Shown here piece by piece: positions 25,001 through 39,300 of a stretch of 64,000 nucleotides of DNA; position 1 is the first letter of the stretch; the number at the start of each line of letters is the position of its first letter. The DNA is taken from contig NC_084678.1 of the NCBI RefSeq assembly GCF_028389875.1, positions 14,848,899 through 14,912,898 of the forward strand, written 5' to 3'. Below the pieces are notes generated by a model. That model ran no database searches and had not been told where the DNA came from. It saw nothing but the letters and a program-made list of their open reading frames with translations. A program made the translations under genes and the position numbers. This DNA comes from Rhea pennata. Taxonomy: Eukaryota; Chordata; Aves; Rheiformes; Rheidae.

Positions 25001-26549
25001 CTGCTTCGCGCTCTCCAGTCTGAACTGGGCAGCACGGCAGCAGCAGCAACAGATGCACACGTATGCTGAACACATCCCCAGCCCTTATATTCTTCTTTTA
25101 AGTCACAACTCTCAATACCTTTCTTCAGCAAAGCACAACCAGCGCCAGGAAAGCAGAGTGCCCCTTGTCCTCTCCCAGCCTGGGAAGTGCTTTGCCTGTT
25201 CGGTGTCTTGCAAACAAAGCTCGTTATCAATGCTGCTAATTCTGTGTCCCCAGCAACAGACGACAGAGTGGCCTCCTAACCCCAGACCTCTGATCACAGC
25301 ACACTTACAGTTAAGATCATCTAAAGCAGCTTTTCAACACCACGTAGGTCATTAAAAGAATGTCTAGGCTTAAAAGAAACCAAGTCAGTGTTACAAGATA
25401 TCCTCAAGCTCCTAGCAGAAAAGGTGGTGTTTGAAGGAGTAGATAGTTAGGCTCTGCCTGGGCAGTGAAATTTTGGCCAAAGATACTGAAATAGCCTCAG
25501 TTAAATCAGATGTCTTTAGGATGCCACTGCCAAGTCCTTACAAGTAACAGAAAAGAATTTCACGACTGGGTGCAGTGTAACCATGTAAGGGCAACTCTGT
25601 CCATCCTGTACAGTACAAGTACAGTTCATTCCCTTTCATGGCTCTAGAAGATCTGAACTATTCCGGTCATGGGAAAACAAAGGACATTTTACATCACAAA
25701 ACTATACAAATTAATTTTGAGTTGCATTTTCAAGGGGAACATGTTTTCCCTTGTTATGATTCTGCAGAAAGTTTTATAAAACCTGATGCTCTGCAATTTC
25801 TTTCCAGTGAAGAGGATGTGAACTTCCGGATCCTTTTGTCATAGCACCCGTCCATTTCCAGTTAAAGCACATTTTAGGATATGGCATCACAGCATTTCAT
25901 ATCCTTGTTCTGGCAAGAGATTAGTTTTTTTCTGGTTCAATTTTCTGAATTTCTGAAATACATAACAGTCATCAGTATTACACAGTGAAGTTTTAAATTA
26001 AAGCATAACTCTTAAATATACAGTTAAGGAAAGAGTGTAAATTTCATTTGGTAGAGTCATATTCTAATGGACTATTTTTGCTTAAAAAGACATTTGAGAG
26101 ACCTTAAGTTCATCTTGAGCTTTTAACCTCAGTTCATTTTGCACTATGGGGGAATTCCACTGAAATCCACATGGATGAACAGGGTCTCAGAGGATTAGAA
26201 ACAAGTCAACAATATTTAAACATTTTGGTAAACTAGGCATTTATCAGCAGTAAACAGTTACTGATTTTATTTAAAGTTCTACCCTAATGGTAAGGCAGAA
26301 GCAGCTAATTTAAGATATGTCAGTCATTTAAGATCAAGTCCAATTAAAACTTATCTCCTTTTACTGTGTACAAAAGGAAATAATGAGGACTGGACACAAG
26401 CCAAGCCTAATTCTCTCTAGTGAGATACAGTATTTGCTTTTTTTTTCAGTGTTTTCTGAGATTCATCTGCTGGAAAAATGATTTCCATGAAAATCAATCA
26501 TGAATCATTTTCCTTTGGATGGACTTTGATGCAAGATGACAGTAGGTCC

Positions 26550-26572
26550 AAAAAAAAAAAAAAAAAAAAAAA
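26550..26572. repeat. Poly(A) tract, 23 nt
   Basis: An uninterrupted A run with no recognisable retroposed body upstream. Confidence 0.95.
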
Positions 26573-28949
26573 CCTGTTTGTGTATTGTTGTGGTATTTAG
26601 AAGGTGTCTCTTTTGCATTTTCTATACTAAGAAGCTGGGAATTCAATGTGATGCCTTTTTTGGTCTTTTCAATTGAGTTCCCAGTTACCTGAAAAACACA
26701 GGAGTTTATTTACCTTTTAAGTTCTATCAGCTTGGAGAAGGGCTAGTAAATTTAAATGTTATGAGTGGGAAGATAGAATGTGCAACCAAATATATTTTAG
26801 TTAACAGCTAAGCTAAAAAAAAGAAAGTAGCCTGCCGATTTCAGCCTTCTCTGCTGCAATTGTGCCTGTAACCAAGGTTTATTTATGCAGTTCAGTATAT
26901 CCATACAGTAGCATGCATTTGAAATCCTACTTCAGTTTTTGACTTGAAGATTCAAATTTAAAAAATGTATTTTATATTGCCATTATACATCAACATAACC
27001 TGATTTACTATGCCTTGTTCAACATATATCTATGTATGTTAAATATCATCTTCCAGAGAACGTTGCACTTCAAAATGTCTAATTTTTAGACAAATATAGA
27101 TAGAGGTACTATACATAGGACTAGTTTACCCTCCTCATTGGTCTGGAGCTGGTGACATCCCTAACTCCAGATTAATCTGAGGGAAGTCTGAGATCTAAGT
27201 TTCCCACACCCACATGAATCCACAGCAACTAGCAAACATGTCAGAAATAAGCTACATGGTAACTAGCTCTAGGTGGAGACTGCACACAGCATAAACAGGA
27301 AAGCATTGCCACAAACATTTCCATCACACGAGGAAACTACAAGAGAGGGCAGAGATTTGAACAGCAGTAATTCCATACATCATCTTCCTGAGGACGTGGG
27401 GTACAGTTATAAAGTTGTGAAATCTCTGTACTACTGGAATCCTGTCCAGTGGAAGATCACACAGGAGTGAAAACTGTATAATCTGGGTATTACCTTTCTC
27501 AGCAATTCTTCAAAATAAACAGATGAAAACACAATCTGAAGGACAGTCTGTGTATAGGAACAGCTGCACCCAGATCCTGAAGGAAAAGACGTTGAACTTT
27601 TAAGATTTTCCTTCCCTTAGAAAGTCCTTCTAGAGAGCTTTTCAATTCTTATATCCAGTAATCATTTTCCTAACCACACAAACAAGCTGTATTGCTTATT
27701 CACAGTGAGGATTTACATCACAAATACAGTGCTTAATACTGTTGTAACACAAGGAAGTAGTAACATACTGGCCAAGGCACCAGAGCCCACTTCGGTGACA
27801 TGTGAAATCCCAAAGGTCCATTACCACAGTTGTAATACCTTGAGGGAAAACTCTTTACAAATCAAATACAAAAGCCTATTCAGAAGAGGTGGAAAAAAAT
27901 TAGAGAGATCATGAAATGAGGTATTTCTGGAATATTTATGCACACTAAGCAAGTGTAAGTTCAGAGATACAACCGTCCTGATCTTGCAGTACTGTACCTA
28001 GTAATTTTTATACATCTCAGATTCACAGTCCATCTAGGATCCCAGCATTGCAGAATAACTTCCATCTTTTCTAACCTAGAACCTCAAGTTAATGCCTGAC
28101 ACAGACTCAGCAAAGCTAGCAGTTTCTTAAGAGTGTCAGTGTGATCTGAGCCAACAAATGAGATTTTTCCTTGGACAATGAATTCATGACCTTTAACTCC
28201 AAATTCTTATAATCAACAAAATAACCAGTTCCAAGTAAAACTAAACACCCGAAGTACAACAGGTAACAAGGTTTCAAACTAAAAGGTAAGAACTTCAGTA
28301 TGCTTTACACAAATAATGGGGGAAATTAGCCAGAGACAGGGGAAAGACAGGTAAGAAAGGCAATGTCAGCAAATGCAGTCTCATTCAAACTGCCTGTCCC
28401 CTCCCTAGGTGCTCATAGTAAAATAACTAAAAATAACGTATCATCAAGCAAAAAAATGTATCTAGTCATTTAAGGCTAGATAAAAAGGGCTACTGAGCTA
28501 TTTATTAAAATATTGCCATATTGCCAAATATGCAGTTATTTCTCATTGAATTATTTCCCTGCTTTTCAACACTGAGGTCAAAAAGTAAAGCCTTCTTTAA
28601 CAGTCTCTTGCACATGGCAATCAATCTGCTAGCACGCCAAGAAAACAACTATTTCTAAAGACCATTCATGAATTATGGTTTTAATAATTCTCTTAAAGCC
28701 TGTGTATATGCTGTAAGCCACTGTCAAGAGAAAAAAAGGTAAATTTTGATAACATAGCCAAAACAATCCCCTTACAGACCACATCCTGTGCAAATTTCCA
28801 GTGAAATAGTGGGCCAAATTAAGACTGCTACATTGCAGAATATGCCAATATGGATCAAAAGAGGAGACCAGCTACAACTGCAAGAATTATTAAATCTGAA
28901 AAAAAAGCTGACAGTGAACCAGAATCGTTATGATCAGAATAAAAGACAC

Positions 28950-29009
28950 AGCATAAGATAGATTTGAACTGTTTATTTTACACCAAACGTTCCATACCAG
29001 TTTCTTCAG
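28950..29009 (-). terminator. RPS21: RPS21 3' UTR end and poly(A) signal
   Basis: The canonical AATAAA hexamer lies on the minus strand at 28,977-28,972, about 33 nt after the stop codon. Cleavage is therefore expected near 28,950-28,960, giving a very short 3' UTR of about 50-60 nt, as is usual for ribosomal protein genes. Confidence 0.8.
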
Positions 29010-32389
<3,380 letters not shown>

Positions 32390-32639
32390 CTTGCGCGTCT
32401 CACGCCGAGCACAGGCACCGGGCGAGACCTGAGGGAAGCAGCGCAGCGCTGGCGGCCGTCCCCACGGGCAGCGGCCTCCCCTCCTCTCCCCCACCGCCGC
32501 CCGCGTGGCCGCCCACAAACCCGACAAAGGGCGCCCCCCGGCCGCTCCCCCCCTCCCCACTCCCCCAGCGGGCCGCCAGGCCCCGCCGCCGCCGCCAGGC
32601 CCCCGGAGCGCCGCCGCCGCGCCGCGCCACGCCGCCTAC

Positions 32640-32668
32640 CTCGCGCGAGCCCGCGGCGGAAAGGAAGG
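32640..32668 (-). other. RPS21: RPS21 non-coding exon 1 with 5' TOP tract
   Basis: On the minus strand CCTTCCTTTCCG at 32,668-32,657 fits a terminal oligopyrimidine start, and a donor GTAGGC follows the exon end at 32,640. The 29-nt size is inferred from the TOP position. The donor pairs with the acceptor at 32,429. Confidence 0.65.
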
Positions 32669-32770
32669 CGCGCGGCCCCGGAAGCGGAACGGCGGCGCAG
32701 CGCTTCCGGCGCAGCGGAGCCACGGGGCGGGTCTCACCACCGCCGCGCGCGCGCGCGCGCCCTCCCTGCG
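32669..32770 (-). promoter_or_regulatory. RPS21: RPS21 promoter
   Basis: TATA-less and CpG-rich. Two ETS-type sites in opposite orientation (CCGGAAG at 32,678-32,684 and CTTCCGG at 32,703-32,709) sit just upstream of the TOP start, a typical ribosomal-protein promoter layout. An alternating GC run (about 32,744-32,760) with Z-DNA potential closes the upstream side. Confidence 0.7.
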
Positions 32771-33054
32771 CGGCCGTTAAACGGTCGCCGCGGAGCGCCC
32801 CGCCCGGCGCGAACAGCCCTGACGGGAGCGCGCGTTGAGCGCGCCGAGTTGCTTAGCGATGGGGTTTTCCCTTCTCCCCCTGCCAAGAGAGCAGGACGCT
32901 GCTGCAGACCCAGAGCCCCCGAACACCCCAGCCTCGCTCAAGGGAGCTTTAAGCGACCCCAACCCAGCCAGCTTCCTCAGCAGCAGGAGGGAACGCGGGA
33001 GAGCTGGGATAGCCCGGGAGGCTTAAAGACCATGCCAAACAGGGAGGTTGCTTA

Positions 33055-36000
33055 CAAAACGTGTATCAAAACAGTTTTTATTTCACAGCATCTTAAATCT
33101 CACAAGTTAATTCATGTGAAAAATACGTAACAGGCTACACTTTTAAATTAATGGGCTACGACACAACAGTATTGTTTACAGAAAAATGTACAGCCTCTTA
33201 TCAAGAGAGTTCTCCGTGCTGAGTCAAAGCAGCATCATATTTACACGGTACACAGAGTTAAACCACCCCTCAATGTAAACCAACATTTCTCTTCAAAGCA
33301 AGAGGAGTTCGACTGTGAAAACGTAAAGCTGGCAGCTACCTTATTTTGGGTCCCCTTTTTAGGTTATTAATCAATAATGTAGTAATACTACTTTGCCACA
33401 TGGTGGCAGCTTTTAGGTAAAGAGATACATATTACCACACAGGCTTAAATGAACAGGGCTGTAAGCTACACTCAAGAAATGGAAAAACATACACACACCT
33501 AAGTTACTGCATCTCTGCAGAATGATTTTTCTGCACAGATGACAAAAGAGGTACCAATTTAAAGGTTGCAGACTAAGTGTCTGGCTGGCATCAGTCCAAA
33601 ACTGATGTTCTACAGTGTTACTCGAGAATTGTCTTCTATTTAATCCAGAAATGTAAGCACAGTGAACACTCTGTTGTCATTTTTGGCCTGTACTCTGTAC
33701 AGCTTTTGAGCTCAAGAACTCTGCATGTGCCGGACCAAATGTTTAGTTCTCTTTAAATCAGTATTCAGCATTTTGTAATGTAATATTATTTACCCTGTTT
33801 TTTTTTTCCCTTTTCAGAAGAAAAACTTGCCATTTTTTTGATGTGAAACCATAGCTTCCATTCTGCAACTGTTAACTCCAGCCCAAATACTCACTGTAAC
33901 CAGGCAAACTTCCACTGAATAGAGACCTCTAAGAGTTCAAAAAGAAATCGTTTTTTTTTCCTAGTCTGTGAGAAAGTTAACTGTTAGAGAAAAGTCTTTA
34001 TATACTAAACAGGAATAAAAGTTCCTGGAGAATTACGTTCTCTGACTACACTCATACTAACTGAAATATTCTACTATTTCTGGAGATACTATGTGAGAAA
34101 TTTCTATGCTCAATTTTTCCCTCTCTCCCCTCCACAATTAGTATGCTCAATTTTTCCCTCTCTCCCCTCCACAATTAGTTTAGCAAGTTGTGGACCACTA
34201 TAGTTGAGTTCACCAGTGTTTGCTAATTTCAAGACTTACCTGTATGCTAGATGTTTAATACTGAGTATCTCTTGCATGCAATGACAGTTACATTCAGTAG
34301 AAAGCTTAACTAGTAACCATCTCATAAACCTTTTGGAAGATAACTAGCAAGCTTACTGTCTACCTGGCTAGCTATCATCTGATTTTAGAAGACTGGAAAG
34401 TCCTTTTGTGTTAAAGAGAAGTTACAAGTATATTAAACTTTACACGAATACCTTAAGTTACATACACAGAGCTGAACAGAGTTACAAAAGGTTTGACACT
34501 CTCTGTAGTTATATGAAAAATACGTTTTGAGCCCTTCTTACAGAGGAAGAGGCTCCAATAAAGTTTGCTGCAATTCTAATGAAGCTAAATTAGCTTCAGG
34601 CAAAACACAGCTGAAGATCAGTTTCAGCTTTGTTTTTATCTACAACATACACTGAATACAAGGAACAGGATTTTACATTACTTTACATATTTGAGAGCAG
34701 GTATCCTTACCTCAGTACGAGGTCTAGTATTTCATTCAGGAGTCAAACTTAAATTACGTATTTCTTACCATAATAGCCAAGCATCAGTTTTGTTCCTTGC
34801 AAATGGACAGTTACTTGTATCATAATATTGCTTAGGAAAATAAATCCAAGAGCCAATATCACAAGACGTTCCACTTATATCTAAATTAATCCCCAGTCTG
34901 GATATTTTAAAAATAGATGAAGGAATAGTCAATGGTCAAAGTTATTTAACCTCTGTATAAGCATTAGAGCACTGCTGGACATCAGCTGTTAAGTGGTTGC
35001 TCAGATGTGCAACAAATGCCAGTTTCATGAAGACCATCACAGTAATACAATGCTGGGAAGAATGGAGTAAAAATAAAGTTAAAAAAAAAACCCAGAATTT
35101 AACAGAACATGCTTTGTTTCATAGGCTTCGTTTGGCAGCGGTAACTCTACTGATTTAAATATTTGTGTTTACAGCACACAAATCATATATGAATAATATT
35201 AAAAAGGTGCTTATTATAGACTACAGAACATTGAAGCAAATCAAAATCATAAGTGATATATTTGACAGCAAGTTGCTCTTAGTCAAGTGCTCATCTTTCA
35301 TTGAAGAGTGAATTAGAATGGCAATGACTTTACCATACCTACCTAGTTCAACACGTGATATTTCATGGTAGATTTTCAAACTTTTTTTAAAAATAAAATG
35401 ATAAAATGTATATTCTTAAGGTATTAATAGTTAACTAATTTGAAATAGAGTAATTTCAGTCTTGCTACTTATAGATCTATAATATAGTATAGATGCCCTA
35501 TGTATCATTAGTGAAGATATACTGGAATTGTCTTCTCTATATGCAAGGCCAATGCAGGTAAAGAATAAATGGCTATACAAATTCAGGAATCCCCACTAAA
35601 CAACATAACTAACTTAAAAATTACTGGTTCCAGACCAGCCAGTTTTAGGCACATCTTTAAAAAAATAAAGTATGTATTTCATTAATGTCAAAGCGTGATA
35701 AGATCCTTAGAAAGATCTGAACTTTATGATGGACTGGAATGGAAGTGAGGCTTCCTTTAGTTTCAAGGAAACAAATAAAGGTCTTAAAGAAACAAACAAA
35801 AAACCCCAAACAAAACAAAACAAAAAACCCACAACATCATATAATTCCCCATAGGGAAGAACAGTTTTAGTAAAACTGAAGAGATAAATAAGGAATAAGC
35901 AGCAGCCATGACAGCCAACTGATGAATATTTGTGCTTTAAATGTCCGAAATAAAATAAAGTTCAACAACTCTTTCTGTACCATCTCTTAGAGTCAGCATA

Positions 36001-36172
36001 CATATCCATAATGCACACTTCGACAGTTTAAAAAACGCTGCAGACTTCAAAACTAGTTGTAGCCATGACAGGATGCACACTGTGGTATAGAAAGGCCAGG
36101 GGAAAGTTCAGCAGCAGTGTTCAGTGATGCTAATCCCAGAGCCACTGGCTATCAACTGGAATGTAGCTTTGG
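33055..36172 (-). other. CABLES2: CABLES2 3' UTR and poly(A) signal
   Basis: About 3.1 kb of AT-rich non-coding sequence follows the CABLES2 stop. The last AATAAA on the minus strand before the RPS21 promoter is at 33,082-33,077, so cleavage near 33,055-33,062 is inferred. It contains a 37-bp perfect tandem duplication at 34,105-34,178. Earlier alternative poly(A) sites are possible. Confidence 0.6.
34105..34178. repeat. Perfect 37-bp tandem duplication
   Basis: Two identical copies (34,105-34,141 and 34,142-34,178) of a unit containing CTCAATTTTTCCCTCTCTCC. Identity implies a recent duplication. It lies in the inferred CABLES2 3' UTR. Confidence 0.95.
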
Positions 36173-36313
36173 TTAAGATTGTTGTGTGAGCCGTCTATAA
36201 TGAGGTAAAACTTGGTTTTCAGGAAGATAGAGAGCCAGTTCCAAAGCTACGAGCACGGTGAATTCAAAACCAATGAGATCTCTTCTGTTGAATCTGAATC
36301 TCTCTTCTAGTTT
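36173..36313 (-). CDS. CABLES2: CABLES2 exon 10 (last)
   Basis: 141 nt with acceptor CTATCATAG. Encodes residues 491-536, [18 protein letters not shown] through [11 protein letters not shown] and stop TAA. This is the end of the second cyclin-box-like helical region. Confidence 0.95.
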   Translation of the reverse strand, partial: KLEERFRFNRRDLIGFEFTVLVALELALYLPENQVLPHYRRLTQQS

Positions 36314-39300
36314 CTATGATAGTACAAAAAAGAAGAGAGAGGGAGAAACAGAATCAGTTATCCACAAGATACCAATACACTGTCGGATTAAGTCAGCATA
36401 AAATAGGAGTAAGTGCTATGTGGCCAGGACTGCACCTATGGAATCAAAAATGTTGCTTGGAACCAAACAAGTCAACCAGCTTATTAACTCAGCTGTGACA
36501 CTCACACAGCAGTTACTGTTTCTCACACTAACATATATAAATAAAAAATAAGCTCACTGCAGGATCATGACATGGGGCTGTATCAGCCAGGTACCTTTCA
36601 ATAATAATAATAATAATAAAGCATCAAATAAGGGTTCCAATGAGACTTTGAGAGCACCGATCTTAAGTGAAGCATGCTACACTGAAAATCTTGGCTTTAA
36701 TCTTTGTTTTGTTCTATGAAATAAAGGTAAGACTTTGGCAACAGCTAAAACAAATCTGATAGTACTTACATCTATAAGGTGTTTGACTTCATGTTTCCTG
36801 AGGTCACTGCTGATCTTAGCTGCAAGCAGAACACAAGCACCAGCACACAGTTTGCGGTTCTGTTTGTTGAGTTTGCCTTGGAGAACAAGCTTCTCAAAGT
36901 AAACATAAGCCATGGACACAGTAACTGGCTCCAAATTGCACTCTTCACTCAGACTCCGCATCTCTCTTTTTAAGCTGGAGATAGAAAAAACTGTCAAATA
37001 CAACGGTTTTTATGAAATGCACTAGAAACACTGTACATGGGAACTCAGGGAGCATACAGGAAGACTTCTGTTTGGAAAACTGTGATGAGTATCATCTTAG
37101 ACTGCAGTAGCTCAGGTGGCAGCAAGCTGGATCTGATGCACAATTTGATTCAACCTGGCTGACATCATCTACTGTGGAAGAACACTCCTCTCTGCCCACA
37201 GACATTAGTGGATTAGCTGCTTCACTGACACACAGGCTATTGCTGTACAATTCCCTATGAGCTCCCAAACTTGTTTGCAATTCATATCGTAAGACTGAAT
37301 CACCTTGGCCCATGCAACACCCCTTGAAAGCTGTATGGATCACAGTACTTGGTGTGATCCACAGCATTTACTACTGTGATCCACCCATTTACTAAACGCC
37401 CCAAAAGAACCAGGACTGAGTGGGCAGACAGACTAGCTTACACGCTTCCCTTCATTTCAGCATAAAGGCAAGCTGGCAGGGGACAGATGCTATCTCTATC
37501 ACTGCCATTCCCGCTACACCTGCAGAGGTCTCTCTGTGAGCCTACACTTCACAAAACAGCTACAAAGAGATGTGCAGGATAGTCTGGCAGAAAATGTTAA
37601 CTCCAACTGAGCAAACCCCAGTTGGAATTGAGTCTTGCAAGGGATGTTAAGTACAACAGGAAGGGCTTCTTCAAATACATCAGCAGCAAGAGGAAGACTA
37701 GGGAGAATGTGGGCCTGCTACTGAATGGGGCGGGGGCCCTGGTGACAAGGGATACAAGAGGCAGAATTACTGAATGCCTTCTTTGCTTCAGTCTTCACCG
37801 CTAAGGGCAGCCCTCCCAAATCCTGTAGCCTGGACATGAGGGAGAAAGCCTGGAGAAGGGAAGACTTTCCTTTGGTTGAGGAGGATAGGATTAGAGACCT
37901 TCTGGGCGGCTAGACATCCACATATCCATGGGCCCAGATGGGATGCAGCCACGGGTACTGAGGGAGCTGGTGAATGTTGCTGCCAGGCCACTCTCCATCA
38001 TCTTTGAAAGATCCTGGAGAACTGGAGAGGTGCCTGAAGACTGGAAGAAAGCCAATGTCACTCCAGTCTTCAAAAAGGGCAAGAAGGAGGACCCAGGCAA
38101 CTATAGGCCAGTCAGCCTCACCTCCATCCCTGGAAAGGTGATGGAACAGCTCATTCTGGATGTCATCTCCAGATATATGGAGGAAAAGAAGGTGATCAGG
38201 AGTAGCCAGCATGGATTCACCAAGGGGAAATCCTGCTTAACCATTTCGATAGCCTTCTATGATGGTATGACTGGCTGGGTAGATGAGAGGAGGGCAGTGG
38301 ACATTGCGTACCTTGACTTCAGCAAGGCTTTTGACACTGTCTCCCATAACATCCTCCTAGATAAGCTCAGGAAGTGTGTGTTAGACGAGTGGACAGTGAG
38401 GTGGATTGAGAACTGGCTGAAAGGCAGAGCTCAGAGGGTCGTCATCAGAGTCTAGTTGGAGGCCTGTGGCTAGTGGAGTCCCCCAGGGCTCAGTATTGGG
38501 TCCCATCCTGTTCAACTTACTCATCAGTGACCTGGATGAGTGCCTCCTCAGCAAGTTTGCTGATGATACCAAGCTGGGAGGAGTGGCTGATACACCTCAG
38601 GGCTGTGCTGCCATTCAGAGAGACCTGGACAGGCTGGAGAGCTGCGTGGAGAGGAACCTCCTGAGGTTCAACAAGGGCAAGTGCAGAGTCCTGCACCTAG
38701 GGAGAAATAACCCTAGGCACCAGTACAAGCTGGGGGCTGACCTGCTGGAGAGCAGCTCTGCAGAGAAGGACCTGGGAGTGCTGCTGGATGACAAGCTGAC
38801 CATGAGCCAGCAATGTGCCCTTGTGGCCAGGAAGGCCAATGGTATCCTTGGGCACATCAGGAAGCGTGTTGCCAGCGGGTTGAGGGAGGTGATCCTGCCC
38901 CTCTACTCAGCCCTGGTGAGGCCTCATCTTGAGTACTGCATCCAGTTCTGGGCTCCCCAGTACAAGAGAGGCACGGAGCTACTGGAGAGAGCCCAGTGTA
39001 GGGCTACAAAGATGATCAGAGGGCTGGAGCATCCGCCCTATGAGGAACGGCTGCGAGAGCTGGGCCTCTTTAGCCTGGGGAAGAGAAGACTGAGCGGGGA
39101 TCTTATCAATGTGTACAAGTACCTGAAGGGAGGGTGTCAAGGGGACGGGGCCAAACTCTTTTCAGTTGTCCTGTGCGACAGGACAAGAGGCAATGGGCAG
39201 AAACTGAAGCACAGGAAGTTGTGTCTGAACGTGAGGGGGAATTTCTTCCCTGTGAGAGTGACGGAGCACTGGACCAGGTTGCCCAGAGAGGTTGTGGAGT

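Larger units (their letters stand above)
19991..28940. other. Intergenic DNA upstream of LAMA5-side neighbours, no gene recognised
   Basis: No supported exon. It contains a MIR-like relic at 21,885-22,012 and an A23 run at 26,550-26,572. The part from 25,900 to 28,900 is notably AT-rich. The whole interval lies beyond the 3' end of RPS21. Confidence 0.6.
32430..32860. other. RPS21: CpG island of RPS21
   Basis: Very CG-rich sequence covering intron 1, exon 1 and the promoter. It produces long open frames on both strands that are composition artefacts. Confidence 0.8.

Noticed and set aside
1-28940. LAMA5 5' exons or another neighbour gene in the left half
   Set aside because: Expected from human synteny, but no laminin-like segment or any recognisable coding exon was found on either strand. 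The gene probably starts further left.
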